A stretch of 64,000 bases of DNA from Affinirhizobium lemnae (GCF_022968395.1 NZ_JALJQZ010000004.1:35316-99315); one strand, 5' to 3'. Shown: positions 1 through 9,021, numbered from the stretch's first letter. The notes: a model not told the origin generated them from the sequence alone. Made by a program: numbers and translations.

Positions 1-671
1 AGGAAGGCGATGGCGCTCGCAACCTCCTCGGAGGTGCCGTAGCGTTCCATCGGCACCCGGTGCGACCACTGGTTCCGAACGTTTTGCGTATGGACCTTGC
101 GGGTCAAGGGCGTATCGATGGGGCCGGGCGCCACGGCGTTCACCCGGATGCCGGCATGGCCAAGCTCGTTGGCCATCACCAGCGTCATCAGGTTCACGCC
201 TCCCTTTGACGCTCCATAGGCGGTTCTGCCCCGGTTTCCGCAAAGACCGGAGACGGAAGATATATTGACGATCGCGCCTCGTGTCCCATTTTCCAGCCAG
301 TGTCTGGCCGCAGCACGGGCAACGGCGAAGCTGCCGATGAGATTGATGTCGAGGATGCGTCGGAATTCCGCGACACTCGTGTCGACCGCCAGCTTGTCGG
401 CACCGGTCCCCGCGCAGTTGACGAGTGCTCCAAGCGGTGGCGATGCAGACAGGATTTTCTCCATGGCCCTGTCGACGGACGCTTCATCGGAAACATCACA
501 GACCAGCCCCCGCGTTTCGGGAAGTTCCAATGCACGGCAGGCGCTGGAGAGCGCATCTGCCTGAAGGTCGAGAAGCCAGACGTGCCAGCCACGATCGTGC
601 AGCAGGCGGGCGGTCGCAAGGCCGATGCCGGATGCTCCGCCGGTTATCGCTACGGATTGTTTCATTCCCAT
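1..671 (-). CDS. SDR-family oxidoreductase, C-terminus beyond window
   Basis: Classical short-chain dehydrogenase/reductase, probably NAD(P)-dependent oxidation of a hydroxyl group (possibly a hydroxyacyl-CoA, given the neighbours). The translation begins MGMKQSVAITGGASGIGLA, giving the Rossmann TGxxxGxG motif. It then shows NCAG, a catalytic serine (NISSVSG) and the YGASK Tyr-x-x-x-Lys pair, followed by RVNAVAPGPIDTP. The reading frame is still open at base 1, so only the last few residues are missing. An AGGAGAGG ribosome site supports the start at 671; a second ATG lies at 665. It is the last gene seen of the minus-strand operon, 31 bases after the ligase. The substrate is not known. Confidence 0.85.
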   Translation of the reverse strand, partial: MGMKQSVAITGGASGIGLATARLLHDRGWHVWLLDLQADALSSACRALELPETRGLVCDVSDEASVDRAMEKILSASPPLGALVNCAGTGADKLAVDTSVAEFRRILDINLIGSFAVARAAARHWLENGTRGAIVNISSVSGLCGNRGRTAYGASKGGVNLMTLVMANELGHAGIRVNAVAPGPIDTPLTRKVHTQNVRNQWSHRVPMERYGTSEEVASAIAF

Positions 672-702
672 TGCACATCCTCTCCTGCCCTGCGACGACG
701 CC

Positions 703-2340
703 TCAGGCGTTTTCCGTCTCGCCAAACACCGGCAGTTCGCCGCGCCTTTCCAGTTCCTCCCGGATCATCTTCTTGGTGATCTTGCCATAGGCCGATTTTG
801 GCATGGAATCCCAGAAGATGACCGCCTTCGGCAGCTTGTAGCGGGCAATCCTGTCCTCAAGGAAAGCCCTGAGATCGATGCTACTGGCTGCGACGCCCTC
901 CCGCGTCACGCAAACGGCAATGCCGACTTCGCCCCAGACGGGATCCGGAACGCCCAGCACGGCCGTCTCGCTGATATCCGGATGCGCAAGGATCTTCTCC
1001 TCGATCTCGCGCGGGTAGATGTTCGAGCCGCCGGAAATATACATGTCGGACGCGCGGCCCGTGATATAGATGAAGCCGTCCGCATCCCAGTGGCCCAGGT
1101 CGCCGGTCCGGAACCAGCCATTCCGAAACGCTTTCGCGTTCGCTTCCGGATTGTTGTAATAGCCCGCAAAGACGGCCGGTCCGATGACGCAGATCTCGCC
1201 CGTCGTGCCCGCCTCGACTTCACGACCTGCCTCGTCCTGGATCTCGACCTGCATCCCGGTGCGGTCATAGCCGCAGGTGCCGATCCGGGCCTCTGGCCCG
1301 TCTTCCGCCGAATGAAGGTGGGGCGGAAGAACGGTGATCGCGCCCGTCACTTCGCCGAGGCCGAAATATTGCACCAGAACCGGTCCGAGCTTTGCCAGCG
1401 CCCGCTTCTGGTCGGTGCGATACATCGGTGCACCGGCATAGATGACATAGCGAAGCGAGGAGTGATCGAAGCGGTCCACCGACGGATCCTCGATCAGCAT
1501 CTTCAGGATGGTGGGAACGGTGAACAGGTTGGATACCTTCCATCGCTCCACCAGCTGCCAGATTGCCGCAACGTCCAGCTTTTCGGCGGCCGGCAGAATG
1601 GTTTTCACTCCGTGCGCCACCTGAACAAGCTGGTGAACCCCTGCCCCGTGCGACAGCGGCGCAACCACGATGGAGGCATCGGAGGGCCCGGTGCCGGGCA
1701 TCAGGTCACAAAGATGGTTGGTGATCACGAAGGCCATCTGGCCATGGGTCAGAACGGCTGCCTTCGGGCGCCCCGTCGTGCCGGAGGTGAAGAAGAACCA
1801 ACAGGGATCATCGCGGAAAATCGGCGGGCTCTCTGCTTTTTTCCCCAAATGCTCTTCCACGATGACGTCGTAGTCGGGACCGAAACCGGCAGAGCCGATC
1901 GTAATCACGAAGTCCATTTGCGCTGCCTGCTGGCAGGCGTCAGCATGCGCAGGAAACGCCGCATGGCAGATCATGCCCCTCGCCCCGCTCGCCTGCGCCA
2001 GAAAGGCGACTTCGTCCGGTGACTGGCGAAAATTGGTCGGCACCCAGACGGCCCCGATGCGAAAGCAGGCAAACATCGACTCGAACATCTGGTTGTTGTT
2101 CGAAGACTGGACGAGGATGCGGTCCCCCTTTCGCACGCCAAAGCGCGAGACCAGCGCATCGGCCATGGCATCGACCCGCGCCTCAAGCTCGGACCAGGTC
2201 CATTGCCGCTCGCCCCAGACGAAGCCGATCGCGTTGGGGAAGCGTCGGGCAGACTGCGTCAGGAAATGCGCGAGGTTCATGACGCGCGTCGTTGCGGGAG
2301 AAACGCCTCCCAGTGGAGCAGCCTGATCGCTCCTCGTCAT
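703..2340 (-). CDS. AMP-forming acyl-CoA synthetase/ligase
   Basis: Class I adenylate-forming enzyme of 545 residues that activates a carboxylic acid to an acyl-CoA via an acyl-AMP. The P-loop-like A3 motif FFFTSGTTGRPK is at residues 182-193, and the usual FRTGDLG and C-terminal hinge/lysine region (SAYGKITKK) follow. The start ATG overlaps the thiolase stop as ATGA, which argues for this start rather than the internal Met21. With the thiolase, SDR and TRAP importer it fits uptake, activation and beta-oxidation-like shortening of an organic or aromatic acid. The specific substrate cannot be read from sequence. Confidence 0.88.
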   Translation of the reverse strand: MTRSDQAAPLGGVSPATTRVMNLAHFLTQSARRFPNAIGFVWGERQWTWSELEARVDAMADALVSRFGVRKGDRILVQSSNNNQMFESMFACFRIGAVWVPTNFRQSPDEVAFLAQASGARGMICHAAFPAHADACQQAAQMDFVITIGSAGFGPDYDVIVEEHLGKKAESPPIFRDDPCWFFFTSGTTGRPKAAVLTHGQMAFVITNHLCDLMPGTGPSDASIVVAPLSHGAGVHQLVQVAHGVKTILPAAEKLDVAAIWQLVERWKVSNLFTVPTILKMLIEDPSVDRFDHSSLRYVIYAGAPMYRTDQKRALAKLGPVLVQYFGLGEVTGAITVLPPHLHSAEDGPEARIGTCGYDRTGMQVEIQDEAGREVEAGTTGEICVIGPAVFAGYYNNPEANAKAFRNGWFRTGDLGHWDADGFIYITGRASDMYISGGSNIYPREIEEKILAHPDISETAVLGVPDPVWGEVGIAVCVTREGVAASSIDLRAFLEDRIARYKLPKAVIFWDSMPKSAYGKITKKMIREELERRGELPVFGETENA

Positions 2341-3506
2341 CGCACCCGCTCCATGATGGAAACGTAATTGGCCACGGCGGTTCCTCCCATGTTGAACACG
2401 CCGCCAAGCCCTGACATCTTAACCTGCATGTCGCCTGCCTCGCCGGAAAGCTGCATGGCCGCCATCACATGCATGGAAACGCCGGTTGCGCCGATCGGGT
2501 GGCCTTTGGCCTTCAATCCGCCGGATGCATTGACGGGCAGTCGTCCGGATTTGGCCGTCAGGCCTTCGCGCACCACGTGCCTCCCCTCGCCCGGTCTGGC
2601 GAGCCCCATGGCTTCGTATTCGATGAGTTCGGCAATGGTGAAGCAGTCATGCGTCTCGACAAATGAAAGATCGTCAAGGCTTGCCCCGGCAAGCTCCAGG
2701 GCGCCCGCCCAGGCACGTCTCGCCCCTTCGAAGGCAAGCGGATCGCGGCGGCTGAGCGCCAGCACATCGTTCACATGCTTGCGCCCGCGAAAACCGATGG
2801 CGCGCGAGAGGGGCGCGGCTGTCTCCTCGTCCGCCAGCACAAGGGCCGCCGCACCGTCAGAGATCAGCGAGCAATCGGTGCGCCGAAGCGGCGCGGCCAC
2901 ATAGGGGTTTTTCTCGGAAACCGTGTTGCAGAAGTCGAAGCCGAAATCCTTGCGCATATGCGCATAGGGATTGGAAACGCCGTTTTCGTGGTTCTTGGCC
3001 GAAATCATCGCCAGCTCTTCCGAGCAATCGCCATAGCGCTGGAAATAGGCCTGCGCAATGCGCCCGAACTGCCCCGCAAATCCGCCCGGAATGTCGCCCT
3101 CTTCGGCACGATAGCAGGCCGAGAGAAGGATATCCCCCACCTCCGCCGTCGGCAGTGCGGTCATTTTCTCGGCGCCCACCACAAGGGCCATCCGCCCCCT
3201 CCCCGCCTCGATGAAGTCCATGGCGCTGTAGAGGGCCGCAGACCCCGTGGCGCAGGCGTTTTCAAAGCGAACGGCGGGTGTATAGGTCAGTCGTTCATCG
3301 CCCATGGCAACAAGAGCCGCCTGGAAATCCTGTTTCGAAAAGCCGTTGTTCATGACCCCGACGAAGATGCCGTCGATATCTGCCGCTCCGATGCCGGAAT
3401 GCTCGAGAGCCGGTGCAACGACCGAGGCCATCAGCTGCTCGGTGTTTTCCAGCGGGGATTTTCCGAAAGGCGAATGAGCCCATCCGACGATCTGTGCCTT
3501 GCTCAT
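2337..3506 (-). CDS. Thiolase-family acetyl-CoA acetyltransferase (SCP2-thiolase type)
   Basis: Thiolase-fold protein of 389 residues. The nucleophilic cysteine is likely Cys85 in ENACATGS, and the C-terminal GHPIGATG motif carries the catalytic histidine. The VETHDCFTIAE segment and overall length match the nonspecific-lipid-transfer (SCP-x-like) thiolase branch often found in catabolic operons. It would cleave a 3-ketoacyl-CoA with CoA to release acetyl-CoA. The gene overlaps both neighbours by ATGA (IclR stop upstream, ligase start downstream), so translation is probably coupled. Confidence 0.87.
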   Translation of the reverse strand: MSKAQIVGWAHSPFGKSPLENTEQLMASVVAPALEHSGIGAADIDGIFVGVMNNGFSKQDFQAALVAMGDERLTYTPAVRFENACATGSAALYSAMDFIEAGRGRMALVVGAEKMTALPTAEVGDILLSACYRAEEGDIPGGFAGQFGRIAQAYFQRYGDCSEELAMISAKNHENGVSNPYAHMRKDFGFDFCNTVSEKNPYVAAPLRRTDCSLISDGAAALVLADEETAAPLSRAIGFRGRKHVNDVLALSRRDPLAFEGARRAWAGALELAGASLDDLSFVETHDCFTIAELIEYEAMGLARPGEGRHVVREGLTAKSGRLPVNASGGLKAKGHPIGATGVSMHVMAAMQLSGEAGDMQVKMSGLGGVFNMGGTAVANYVSIMERVR

Positions 3507-4372
3507 GATGTTGCTCTCCTGGCCTGTCTTCGTTGATCGGGCTCTGCGCGCGATGGCGAACGACTGGCCATCATCTCGCCGATGCGGGTTTCGATGCGTC
3601 CGACTTCTTCGCGCAAAATGGCGGCCAGTTCCGGTTGCCGCTCAGGGCGCATGCGACTGTCGATGGCGGCAATGCTGAGGGCGCCCGCAATGCTTCCGTC
3701 CGGGTTGCGGATCGCCACGCCAACGCCCCAGGAATTGGCAAGAATGAGGCCCGGATTGAGCGAATAGCCGTTTGCCCGCGTCTGTTCCACGCCGTCTCGA
3801 AGCTGATCTTTTGCAATCATCGGATATTTGTCGGCAATGATCTCGGCATTGGCGGCCAGAATCTGGTCTATCTCCCGGTCCGGCAGCGCAGCCAGCATGG
3901 CAAGCGATCCGGCACCGATGCCGAGCGGGTGCTCGAACCCCGCCTGCAGGGCATGGGTGCGCACGGGCCATGTGCCCTCCTCGCGATAGAGGCAGAGCGA
4001 GAACGTGTCGCGCCGGACGGAGAGAAAGCTTGAATCCTCCGTTCGCCGTGAAATACGCCGCAGCCCGTCCTGCGCCATCTGCAGCAAACCGAAGCGACGG
4101 GAAGAGAGCGTGCCCAGCACATAGGCCTCTTCCCCAAGATAGTATCTCCGTGTGGTCTCGTCCTGTTCCACGAGGCCCGCGCGCATCAGGGCAAGCAGCA
4201 GGCGGCGCACCGTCGGCTTGTTGGACCCGCTCTGCACCACGAGATCCGTCAGTCCCACCCCGCGCTCGGCATGACGACCGACCATGGAAAGAAGCGTGAG
4301 CGCACGATCGACCGCCTGGGCGCCCTTCAGCTCTCCCTCGTCCCGTGCCGATTTCTGGATCGTGGTTGCCAT
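3503..4372 (-). CDS. IclR-family transcriptional regulator
   Basis: A 289-residue regulator with an N-terminal winged helix-turn-helix (about residues 20-80: ALTLLSMVGRH, then TDLVVQSGSNKPTVRRLL) and a C-terminal IclR effector domain (about 95-265, with SLNPGLILANSWGVGVAIRNPDG). It lies inside the operon it presumably controls, between the transport and catabolic genes, and overlaps the thiolase start. Two related palindromes 3.4 kb upstream, in front of the TRAP permease gene, are the likely operators. The ligand is probably the transported acid or a CoA intermediate. Confidence 0.9.
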   Translation of the reverse strand: MATTIQKSARDEGELKGAQAVDRALTLLSMVGRHAERGVGLTDLVVQSGSNKPTVRRLLLALMRAGLVEQDETTRRYYLGEEAYVLGTLSSRRFGLLQMAQDGLRRISRRTEDSSFLSVRRDTFSLCLYREEGTWPVRTHALQAGFEHPLGIGAGSLAMLAALPDREIDQILAANAEIIADKYPMIAKDQLRDGVEQTRANGYSLNPGLILANSWGVGVAIRNPDGSIAGALSIAAIDSRMRPERQPELAAILREEVGRIETRIGEMMASRSPSRAEPDQRRQARRATS

Positions 4373-4374
4373 GG

Positions 4375-4677
4375 TCAGGAAAACGCCCCCATGGCGCAGC
4401 TCTGACCGCCATCCACCGGCAGGCAGACCCCGGTGATGAACTTCGCTTCGTCGGAGGCTTGCCGGGTCACGTCTGCGGCAATCGCAATGGAGGCGAAGCC
4501 CTCCTGCGCGATGAGCTGGTGGGTCTCGTTAGCCGCATCGAGAACCAGATCGACGCAGGCGACCTGCGCTCCCTCGCGCGCATATTCCATCGCGGCGGCC
4601 TTGCCATTCCCGTAACCGGGGCCGGACGAGCCTGCGCCGAAGACGATTGCGCGTTTTCCTGAAAGCCTGCCTGCCAC
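4375..4677 (-). pseudogene. SDR remnant with in-frame internal deletion
   Basis: The N-terminal third of an SDR (LSGKRAIVFGAGSSGPGYGN, then a beta-alpha unit ending AIAADVTRQ) is joined in frame to a typical SDR C-terminus (ASDEAKFITGVCLPVDGG). Roughly 150 residues are missing, including the NAG motif and the catalytic Ser-Tyr-Lys. A GTG at 4677 with GGAG upstream is the likely start; an ATG further up at 4767 is also open. The product of about 100 residues cannot be a working dehydrogenase. It lies two bases from the IclR start and is probably a decayed gene of the same pathway, perhaps kept for translational coupling. Confidence 0.75.
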
Positions 4678-4747
4678 GATTGGGCTCCGCCATTGTTCAA
4701 AGGGAAAGCAGGGGCAGAGCCATTGCCCTACCCCCATGTCGTTGCAA

Positions 4748-5758
4748 TCAGCCGAGGCTGGAACCAACGGCCTTTTCGAGAATGCCCCAGGCCTCGTCGC
4801 CGTATTTGGCCTTCCATTCGGAATAGAAGCCTGCTTCCTTCAGCGCAGCCCGGAAAAGGCTGGCATCGGTATCGTTGAAGGTCATGCCCTTCGCCACGAG
4901 ATCGTCCTTCACGGAGGCGTTCAGCTTGGCAACGTCTTCGCGTTCTTTCTTGCCCGCCTCGTTCAGATGCTTGGCAACGATCCCGCGCAGGTCTTCCGGC
5001 AGGCGTTCCCAGGCGCGCTTGTTGGCGAGGAACCAGAAGCCATCCCACATATGGTTGGTCACGGAGCAGAACTTCTGCACCTCGAACAGCTTGGCCGTCG
5101 AAATGATGGCCAGCGGGTTTTCCTGGCCGTCGACGACGCCCGTCTGCAAGGCAGTATAGACTTCGGCGAAATTGATGCTGGCAGGTGCCGACTTGAAGGC
5201 TTTGAACATCGAGGTCCAGAGCGGGCTGACAGGCACGCGGATCTTGAAGTTCTGCAGGTCCGCCGGAGACTTGATCGGCTTTGTCGCGCTGGTGATCTGG
5301 CGGAAGCCGTTATCCCAGATCGTATCCATGGCGACAAGATTCTGCTTGGCAATCTCGCCGCGCACATATTTGCCAAGGTCGCCATCCATGGCCTTCCAGA
5401 CGGCGTCATAGTTGGGAAAGGCAAAGCCGATGCCGCTGATCGAGGCGTTCGGAACGAGTGTGGAGAGAATGAGCGGCGACAGCGTGAAGAACTCCACGCC
5501 GCCGGAGCGCACCTGGCTCAGCATGTCGGTATCGGCGCCCAGCTGGCTGCTTGGAAAGATGTTGATCGCAACGCGGCCATTCGTATCCTTGGCGATCAGG
5601 TCCGCCGCTTCCTTGGCCCGAACGTTCATCGGGTGCGCCGCCGGAAGGTTGTTGGCATATTTGTAATTGAACTCCGCGGCCCGTGCGCGGGAAACAAAGG
5701 CTGTTGTCAGTGCCACGGATCCGGCACCTGCCAGAACAGTGCGTCGATTGATGAGCAT
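4748..5758 (-). CDS. TRAP transporter substrate-binding protein (DctP family)
   Basis: Periplasmic solute receptor of 336 residues. The signal peptide MLINRRTVLAGAGSVA has a twin-arginine-like pair and ends near SRARAAEF. The mature part shows DctP features: YANNLPAAHP near the start, PSSQLG, and the conserved arginine region FKIRVPVSPLW, where family members hold the substrate carboxylate. The start at 5758 is chosen because GGAGGAG lies just upstream and it gives a clean signal peptide. It follows the fused permease gene in one operon. Ligand unknown, presumably an organic acid later activated by the ligase. Confidence 0.9.
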   Translation of the reverse strand: MLINRRTVLAGAGSVALTTAFVSRARAAEFNYKYANNLPAAHPMNVRAKEAADLIAKDTNGRVAINIFPSSQLGADTDMLSQVRSGGVEFFTLSPLILSTLVPNASISGIGFAFPNYDAVWKAMDGDLGKYVRGEIAKQNLVAMDTIWDNGFRQITSATKPIKSPADLQNFKIRVPVSPLWTSMFKAFKSAPASINFAEVYTALQTGVVDGQENPLAIISTAKLFEVQKFCSVTNHMWDGFWFLANKRAWERLPEDLRGIVAKHLNEAGKKEREDVAKLNASVKDDLVAKGMTFNDTDASLFRAALKEAGFYSEWKAKYGDEAWGILEKAVGSSLG

Positions 5759-5802
5759 TTTCGTTTCTCCTCCCAAAGAAAACATGGTTCCTCCTGCCCT
5801 CC

Positions 5803-7665
5803 TCAGAGCAGGATGGTCGATAGTGCAGGCACGAAGGCGATGACGAGCAGGCCAATCACCATGGCCGCGAGATAGGGCCATATCGCACCCATGGCCTCGT
5901 CCGGTGACACGTTGCCGATCTTGCAGGCGATGTAGAAGCCGATGCCGATGGGCGGCGCCATCAGGCCGATATTCATGGCAACGACGACGACCATGGCATA
6001 ATGCACGTCGTTGATGCCGACCGCCTTGGCGATCGGGAACATGATCGGTGCCAGAAGAACAATGGCAGGAAGGCCTTCCAGCACGCAGCCTAGCAGCATG
6101 AAGATCAGGATCGAGACGATCATGTAGGTGACCCAGCCACCCGGCAGTCCGGCGATCATGGTGCTGAGCTGGAAGGCAAAGCCGGTCTGGGTCAGGCTCC
6201 AGGCCATGGCGGATGCGGTTCCAAGGATGATCAGGATCGATCCGGAAAGCGCCGCGGTCTCGACCAGCATCCGATAGAGTGTCTTCAGCGAAATCCCGCC
6301 ATAAAGCACGGCGCCGATCACCATTGCGTAGAGAACCGCGATTGTCGAAACCTCGGTTGCGGTTGCCACGCCGCCGCCCACCAGCGAACGGATGAGAAAG
6401 GGAAGCACCAGCGCGGGCGCCGCAACCAGCGCCGCCTTGCCCGCCATCGGCCAGGAGGCCTTCATCGCGCCATCCATGTTTTCATGACGCGCCTTGACCC
6501 AGGCAAGAACCGCAAGCGCCAAAAGCAGAACCATGGCAATGGCAAAGCCGGAGGTGAAAAGGGCTGCAATCGAAACGCCGGCTGCCGAGCCGAGCACGAT
6601 GAGAACGATCGAGGGCGGCACCGTATCGGCCATGGCCGCGCCTGTTGCCAGAAGCGCAATCATTTCCTTCGGCTTGTGGCCGCGCCGCTTCATCTCCGGA
6701 AACAGGGCCGGTGCAACGGTCGCCATGTCCGAGACCTTCGAGCCGGAAATGCCCGACACGAGGAAGAGCGAGCCCAGAAGCACCCAGGACATCCCGGCCC
6801 GGACATGGCCGAACATCGTCGACAACAGGTCCACGATTGCCTTGCCCATGCCGGTCGCATCCAGCACGCAGCCGAGCAGAACAAAGATCGGCACCGAGAG
6901 CAGGATGATGCCGGACATGCCTTCGTCCACGCGCCCGACCATGACGATCAGCGGCACCCAGGTGGTGAACACCAGGAAGGACAGTGCTGCGAGCCCGAAG
7001 CAGAAGGCGATCGGAACGCCGAGAACGAGGAAGAGCGCTGCAAATCCGCACAGGAAAATCGCGATGTTGATATTGCCAAGTTGCTCGAGGACGGGCGACA
7101 GCAGCCAGAGCGCAGATCCGACGACGGCCACGGTCAGGACTGCTTGGACGATCTGGTTCAGGCTGGACGTGCGAAAGAGATTGGCGATCACCAGAACCAG
7201 CATCAGCACGATGCCGAATGGCAGCGCGGAGGCGCGAAAACTCATCGGCAGGTTCAGGGCAGCGGAAGTAACGGCCCACTCTTCCATGACATAGTCGAGA
7301 GATGGCATCAGCATGGCGCCGAGGAAGGTGGCCACGAGCACCAGCGCAAGAGCCGTCACATAGCCGGTCAACCGGTCCGGCACCATGCGCAGAAAGAGTG
7401 TAAGCCGCAAATGCTCGTTGCGATCAATCGCGATTGCCGAACCCAGCATGGCAAACCACAGGAAGCAGAAAGATGCCGCCTCGTCGATCCAGACGATCGG
7501 CAGATGCAGGGCGTAGCGCGAGGTCACGCCGAGAAGCAGAAGGCCGATCATCACGACAAGCAGAATGGCCGCAACGAATTCAACCGGCCGCATCAGCGGG
7601 GAACCCGATGACGCTCCCTCATGCAGAAGCTCACCATCCAGAACAAGGACCTCATTGGTCGTCAT
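5803..7665 (-). CDS. TRAP transporter fused permease (DctQ-DctM)
   Basis: Inner-membrane TRAP permease in which the small DctQ subunit (about residues 15-170, with WIDEAASFCFLWFAMLG) is fused to the large DctM subunit (residues about 185-620, with GIPIAFCFG-like and PPIGIGFYIACKIG motifs). Many hydrophobic segments run through the whole chain. It uses an ion gradient with the DctP receptor to import acids. The start at 7665 (MTTNEVLVLDG) is preferred over the upstream in-frame ATG because GGGAGG GGAGG lies upstream. It is the first gene of the minus-strand operon. Confidence 0.9.
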   Translation of the reverse strand: MTTNEVLVLDGELLHEGASSGSPLMRPVEFVAAILLVVMIGLLLLGVTSRYALHLPIVWIDEAASFCFLWFAMLGSAIAIDRNEHLRLTLFLRMVPDRLTGYVTALALVLVATFLGAMLMPSLDYVMEEWAVTSAALNLPMSFRASALPFGIVLMLVLVIANLFRTSSLNQIVQAVLTVAVVGSALWLLSPVLEQLGNINIAIFLCGFAALFLVLGVPIAFCFGLAALSFLVFTTWVPLIVMVGRVDEGMSGIILLSVPIFVLLGCVLDATGMGKAIVDLLSTMFGHVRAGMSWVLLGSLFLVSGISGSKVSDMATVAPALFPEMKRRGHKPKEMIALLATGAAMADTVPPSIVLIVLGSAAGVSIAALFTSGFAIAMVLLLALAVLAWVKARHENMDGAMKASWPMAGKAALVAAPALVLPFLIRSLVGGGVATATEVSTIAVLYAMVIGAVLYGGISLKTLYRMLVETAALSGSILIILGTASAMAWSLTQTGFAFQLSTMIAGLPGGWVTYMIVSILIFMLLGCVLEGLPAIVLLAPIMFPIAKAVGINDVHYAMVVVVAMNIGLMAPPIGIGFYIACKIGNVSPDEAMGAIWPYLAAMVIGLLVIAFVPALSTILL

Positions 7666-7758
7666 TGTCGACGGGCCTCCCCTCCCATGGGCAACGATAG
7701 CGATTGTCAGTCCGATCCTCGCCGGAAGTCCCGAAAGCCGCTCCTCAACGACATTCTT

Positions 7759-7775
7759 GATCCGCAATGTGGATC
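7759..7775. promoter_or_regulatory. Palindromic operator candidate 1 (IclR operon)
   Basis: GATCC-GCAATGT-GGATC, a 5-bp inverted repeat with 7-base spacing, upstream of the TRAP permease. It shares the GATCC...TGTGGATC pattern with the longer palindrome at 7864. The size is right for an IclR dimer. The assignment is inferred from position and from the IclR gene in the same operon. Confidence 0.5.
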
Positions 7776-7863
7776 GTATTTCAATCTTGATGCCGTGATA
7801 CCAAGCACAAAGCGCTAATACAACTGAAATCTGCGGTCATTAGGAGTAAAATACGACTTGCGA

Positions 7864-7884
7864 TAGATCCATATTGTGGATCTA
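7864..7884. promoter_or_regulatory. Palindromic operator candidate 2 (IclR operon)
   Basis: TAGATCCA-TATTG-TGGATCTA, perfect 8-bp arms around five bases. It is the better copy of the 7759 element and lies in the AT-rich promoter region of the minus-strand operon. The rest of 7666-8075 holds no gene I can support; small open frames there look like noise. Confidence 0.55.
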
Positions 7885-7988
7885 ATTATGTAAATCTTGA
7901 GATGTCCGGAGTTCCAGATGGATGCGCTGCGAAGACTTCGCTCGCAAGTGCGGTTCGCGTCCCCTGATTACGGCTGTGAGCCGAAAGC

Positions 7989-8028
7989 ACGAAGGCCGCT
8001 ACGGGGGGCAGCGGCCTTCGTCTTTTTC
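7989..8028. terminator. Intrinsic terminator-like hairpin
   Basis: A 12-bp perfect stem (ACGAAGGCCGCT with AGCGGCCTTCGT, 7989-8000 and 8010-8021), a 9-base loop, then TCTTTTTCT on the plus strand. On the minus strand it lies about 55 bases after the peroxiredoxin stop, so it may end that transcript, although its T-run is weaker in that direction. Confidence 0.6.
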
Positions 8029-8075
8029 TGTTTCTGCTGAGAGCGAAATCGAGGAACGTTCGCGCCGGAACGCCG

Positions 8076-8735
8076 TCAGCCTGCCGGTTGGCGGGTCTTG
8101 CGAAGGTATGGCAGAACGGTGTCGAACGAACCGAAACGGGTAACGGCATCCTCGTTGGAAACGGCCGCCGTGATGATCACGTCATCGCCCTGCTTCCAGT
8201 TGGCGGGCGTTGCCACCTGGTGCTTCGCCGTCAGCTGAATGGAGTCGATCGTGCGCAGGATTTCATCGAAGTTGCGGCCCGTCGTCATCGGATAGGTCAG
8301 GATCAGCTTGATCTTCTTGTCAGGCCCGATCACGTAGACGGAACGCACAGTCGCATTGTCGGCTGGCGTGCGGCCTTCCGATGAATTGCCTGCATCCTCC
8401 GGCAGCATGTCGTAAAGCTTGGCGACCTTCAGGTCCTTGTCGCCGATCAGCGGATAGTCCACCTCGAAGCCTGTCGCGACCTTGATGTCGTCCTTCCACT
8501 TCGCATGGCTATCGACCGGATCGACAGAAATGCCGATGACCTTCACATTGCGCTTGGCAAACTCGCCCTGCAGGCCAGCCATCGCGCCCAGTTCGGTCGT
8601 GCAGACAGGCGTGAAATTCTTCGGGTGAGAGAACAGTACGGCCCAGCTGTCGCCGATCCAGTCGTGAAAGCTGATCGTTCCCTTCGTGGTCTCTGCGGTG
8701 AAATCCGGTGCAGTCTGGTTGATGCGCAAACTCAT
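8076..8735 (-). CDS. 1-Cys peroxiredoxin (Prx6-like)
   Basis: Peroxiredoxin of 219 residues that reduces hydrogen peroxide and organic peroxides in the cytoplasm. The peroxidatic cysteine is Cys45 in HPKNFTPVCTTELG, and the distal arginine region is present. The length of about 220 and the C-terminal extension (SNEDAVTRFGSFDTVLPYLR) match the Prx6/1-Cys group rather than typical AhpC. The start at 8735 follows GGAGGATT. It stands alone, not obviously tied to the catabolic genes; the partner reductant is not encoded nearby. Confidence 0.92.
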   Translation of the reverse strand: MSLRINQTAPDFTAETTKGTISFHDWIGDSWAVLFSHPKNFTPVCTTELGAMAGLQGEFAKRNVKVIGISVDPVDSHAKWKDDIKVATGFEVDYPLIGDKDLKVAKLYDMLPEDAGNSSEGRTPADNATVRSVYVIGPDKKIKLILTYPMTTGRNFDEILRTIDSIQLTAKHQVATPANWKQGDDVIITAAVSNEDAVTRFGSFDTVLPYLRKTRQPAG

Positions 8736-8943
8736 AGTCGAGAATCCTCCTTGGATGGCCCAGTTAACGTGCAAATCGTGACGGAGTGAAAGCACCGTCT
8801 TGTCAATTTGGGTTCCGTGAAGAAACGGAAATGCTTCTCAGGCGCCGGATTGAGTTAAATTTCCCGGACGGTTCCGCTTTCTGCTCCAATGGTCCTGGTA
8901 CAGTGCTAGGGGCTGGGGCTACAGGCATCGAAAAGGACGCATC

Positions 8944-8983
8944 AATTGCGTGAATCGGTTGGGGAAAACCGATTCACGCAATT
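8944..8983. repeat. Perfect 17-bp inverted repeat (hairpin)
   Basis: Arms AATTGCGTGAATCGGTT (8944-8960) and its exact complement (8967-8983) around GGGGAA. There is no T-run after it, so it is not a standard terminator. It lies in the gap between peroxiredoxin and the WGR gene, 39 bases upstream of the WGR start. Confidence 0.8.
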
Positions 8984-9021
8984 CGTTGGACGAAATACGG
9001 TTATTGCCAGAGAATCCGGCC

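Noticed and set aside
625..2022. Long plus-strand open frame opposite the acyl-CoA ligase
   Set aside because: It is antisense to a clear ligase with all motifs; the translation is rich in Arg, His and Gly with no family features, as expected for an opposite-frame shadow in GC-rich DNA.
6484..7611. Plus-strand frame rich in His, Gln and Arg opposite the TRAP permease
   Set aside because: The composition is the mirror of hydrophobic codons on the other strand; a typical shadow of a membrane protein gene.
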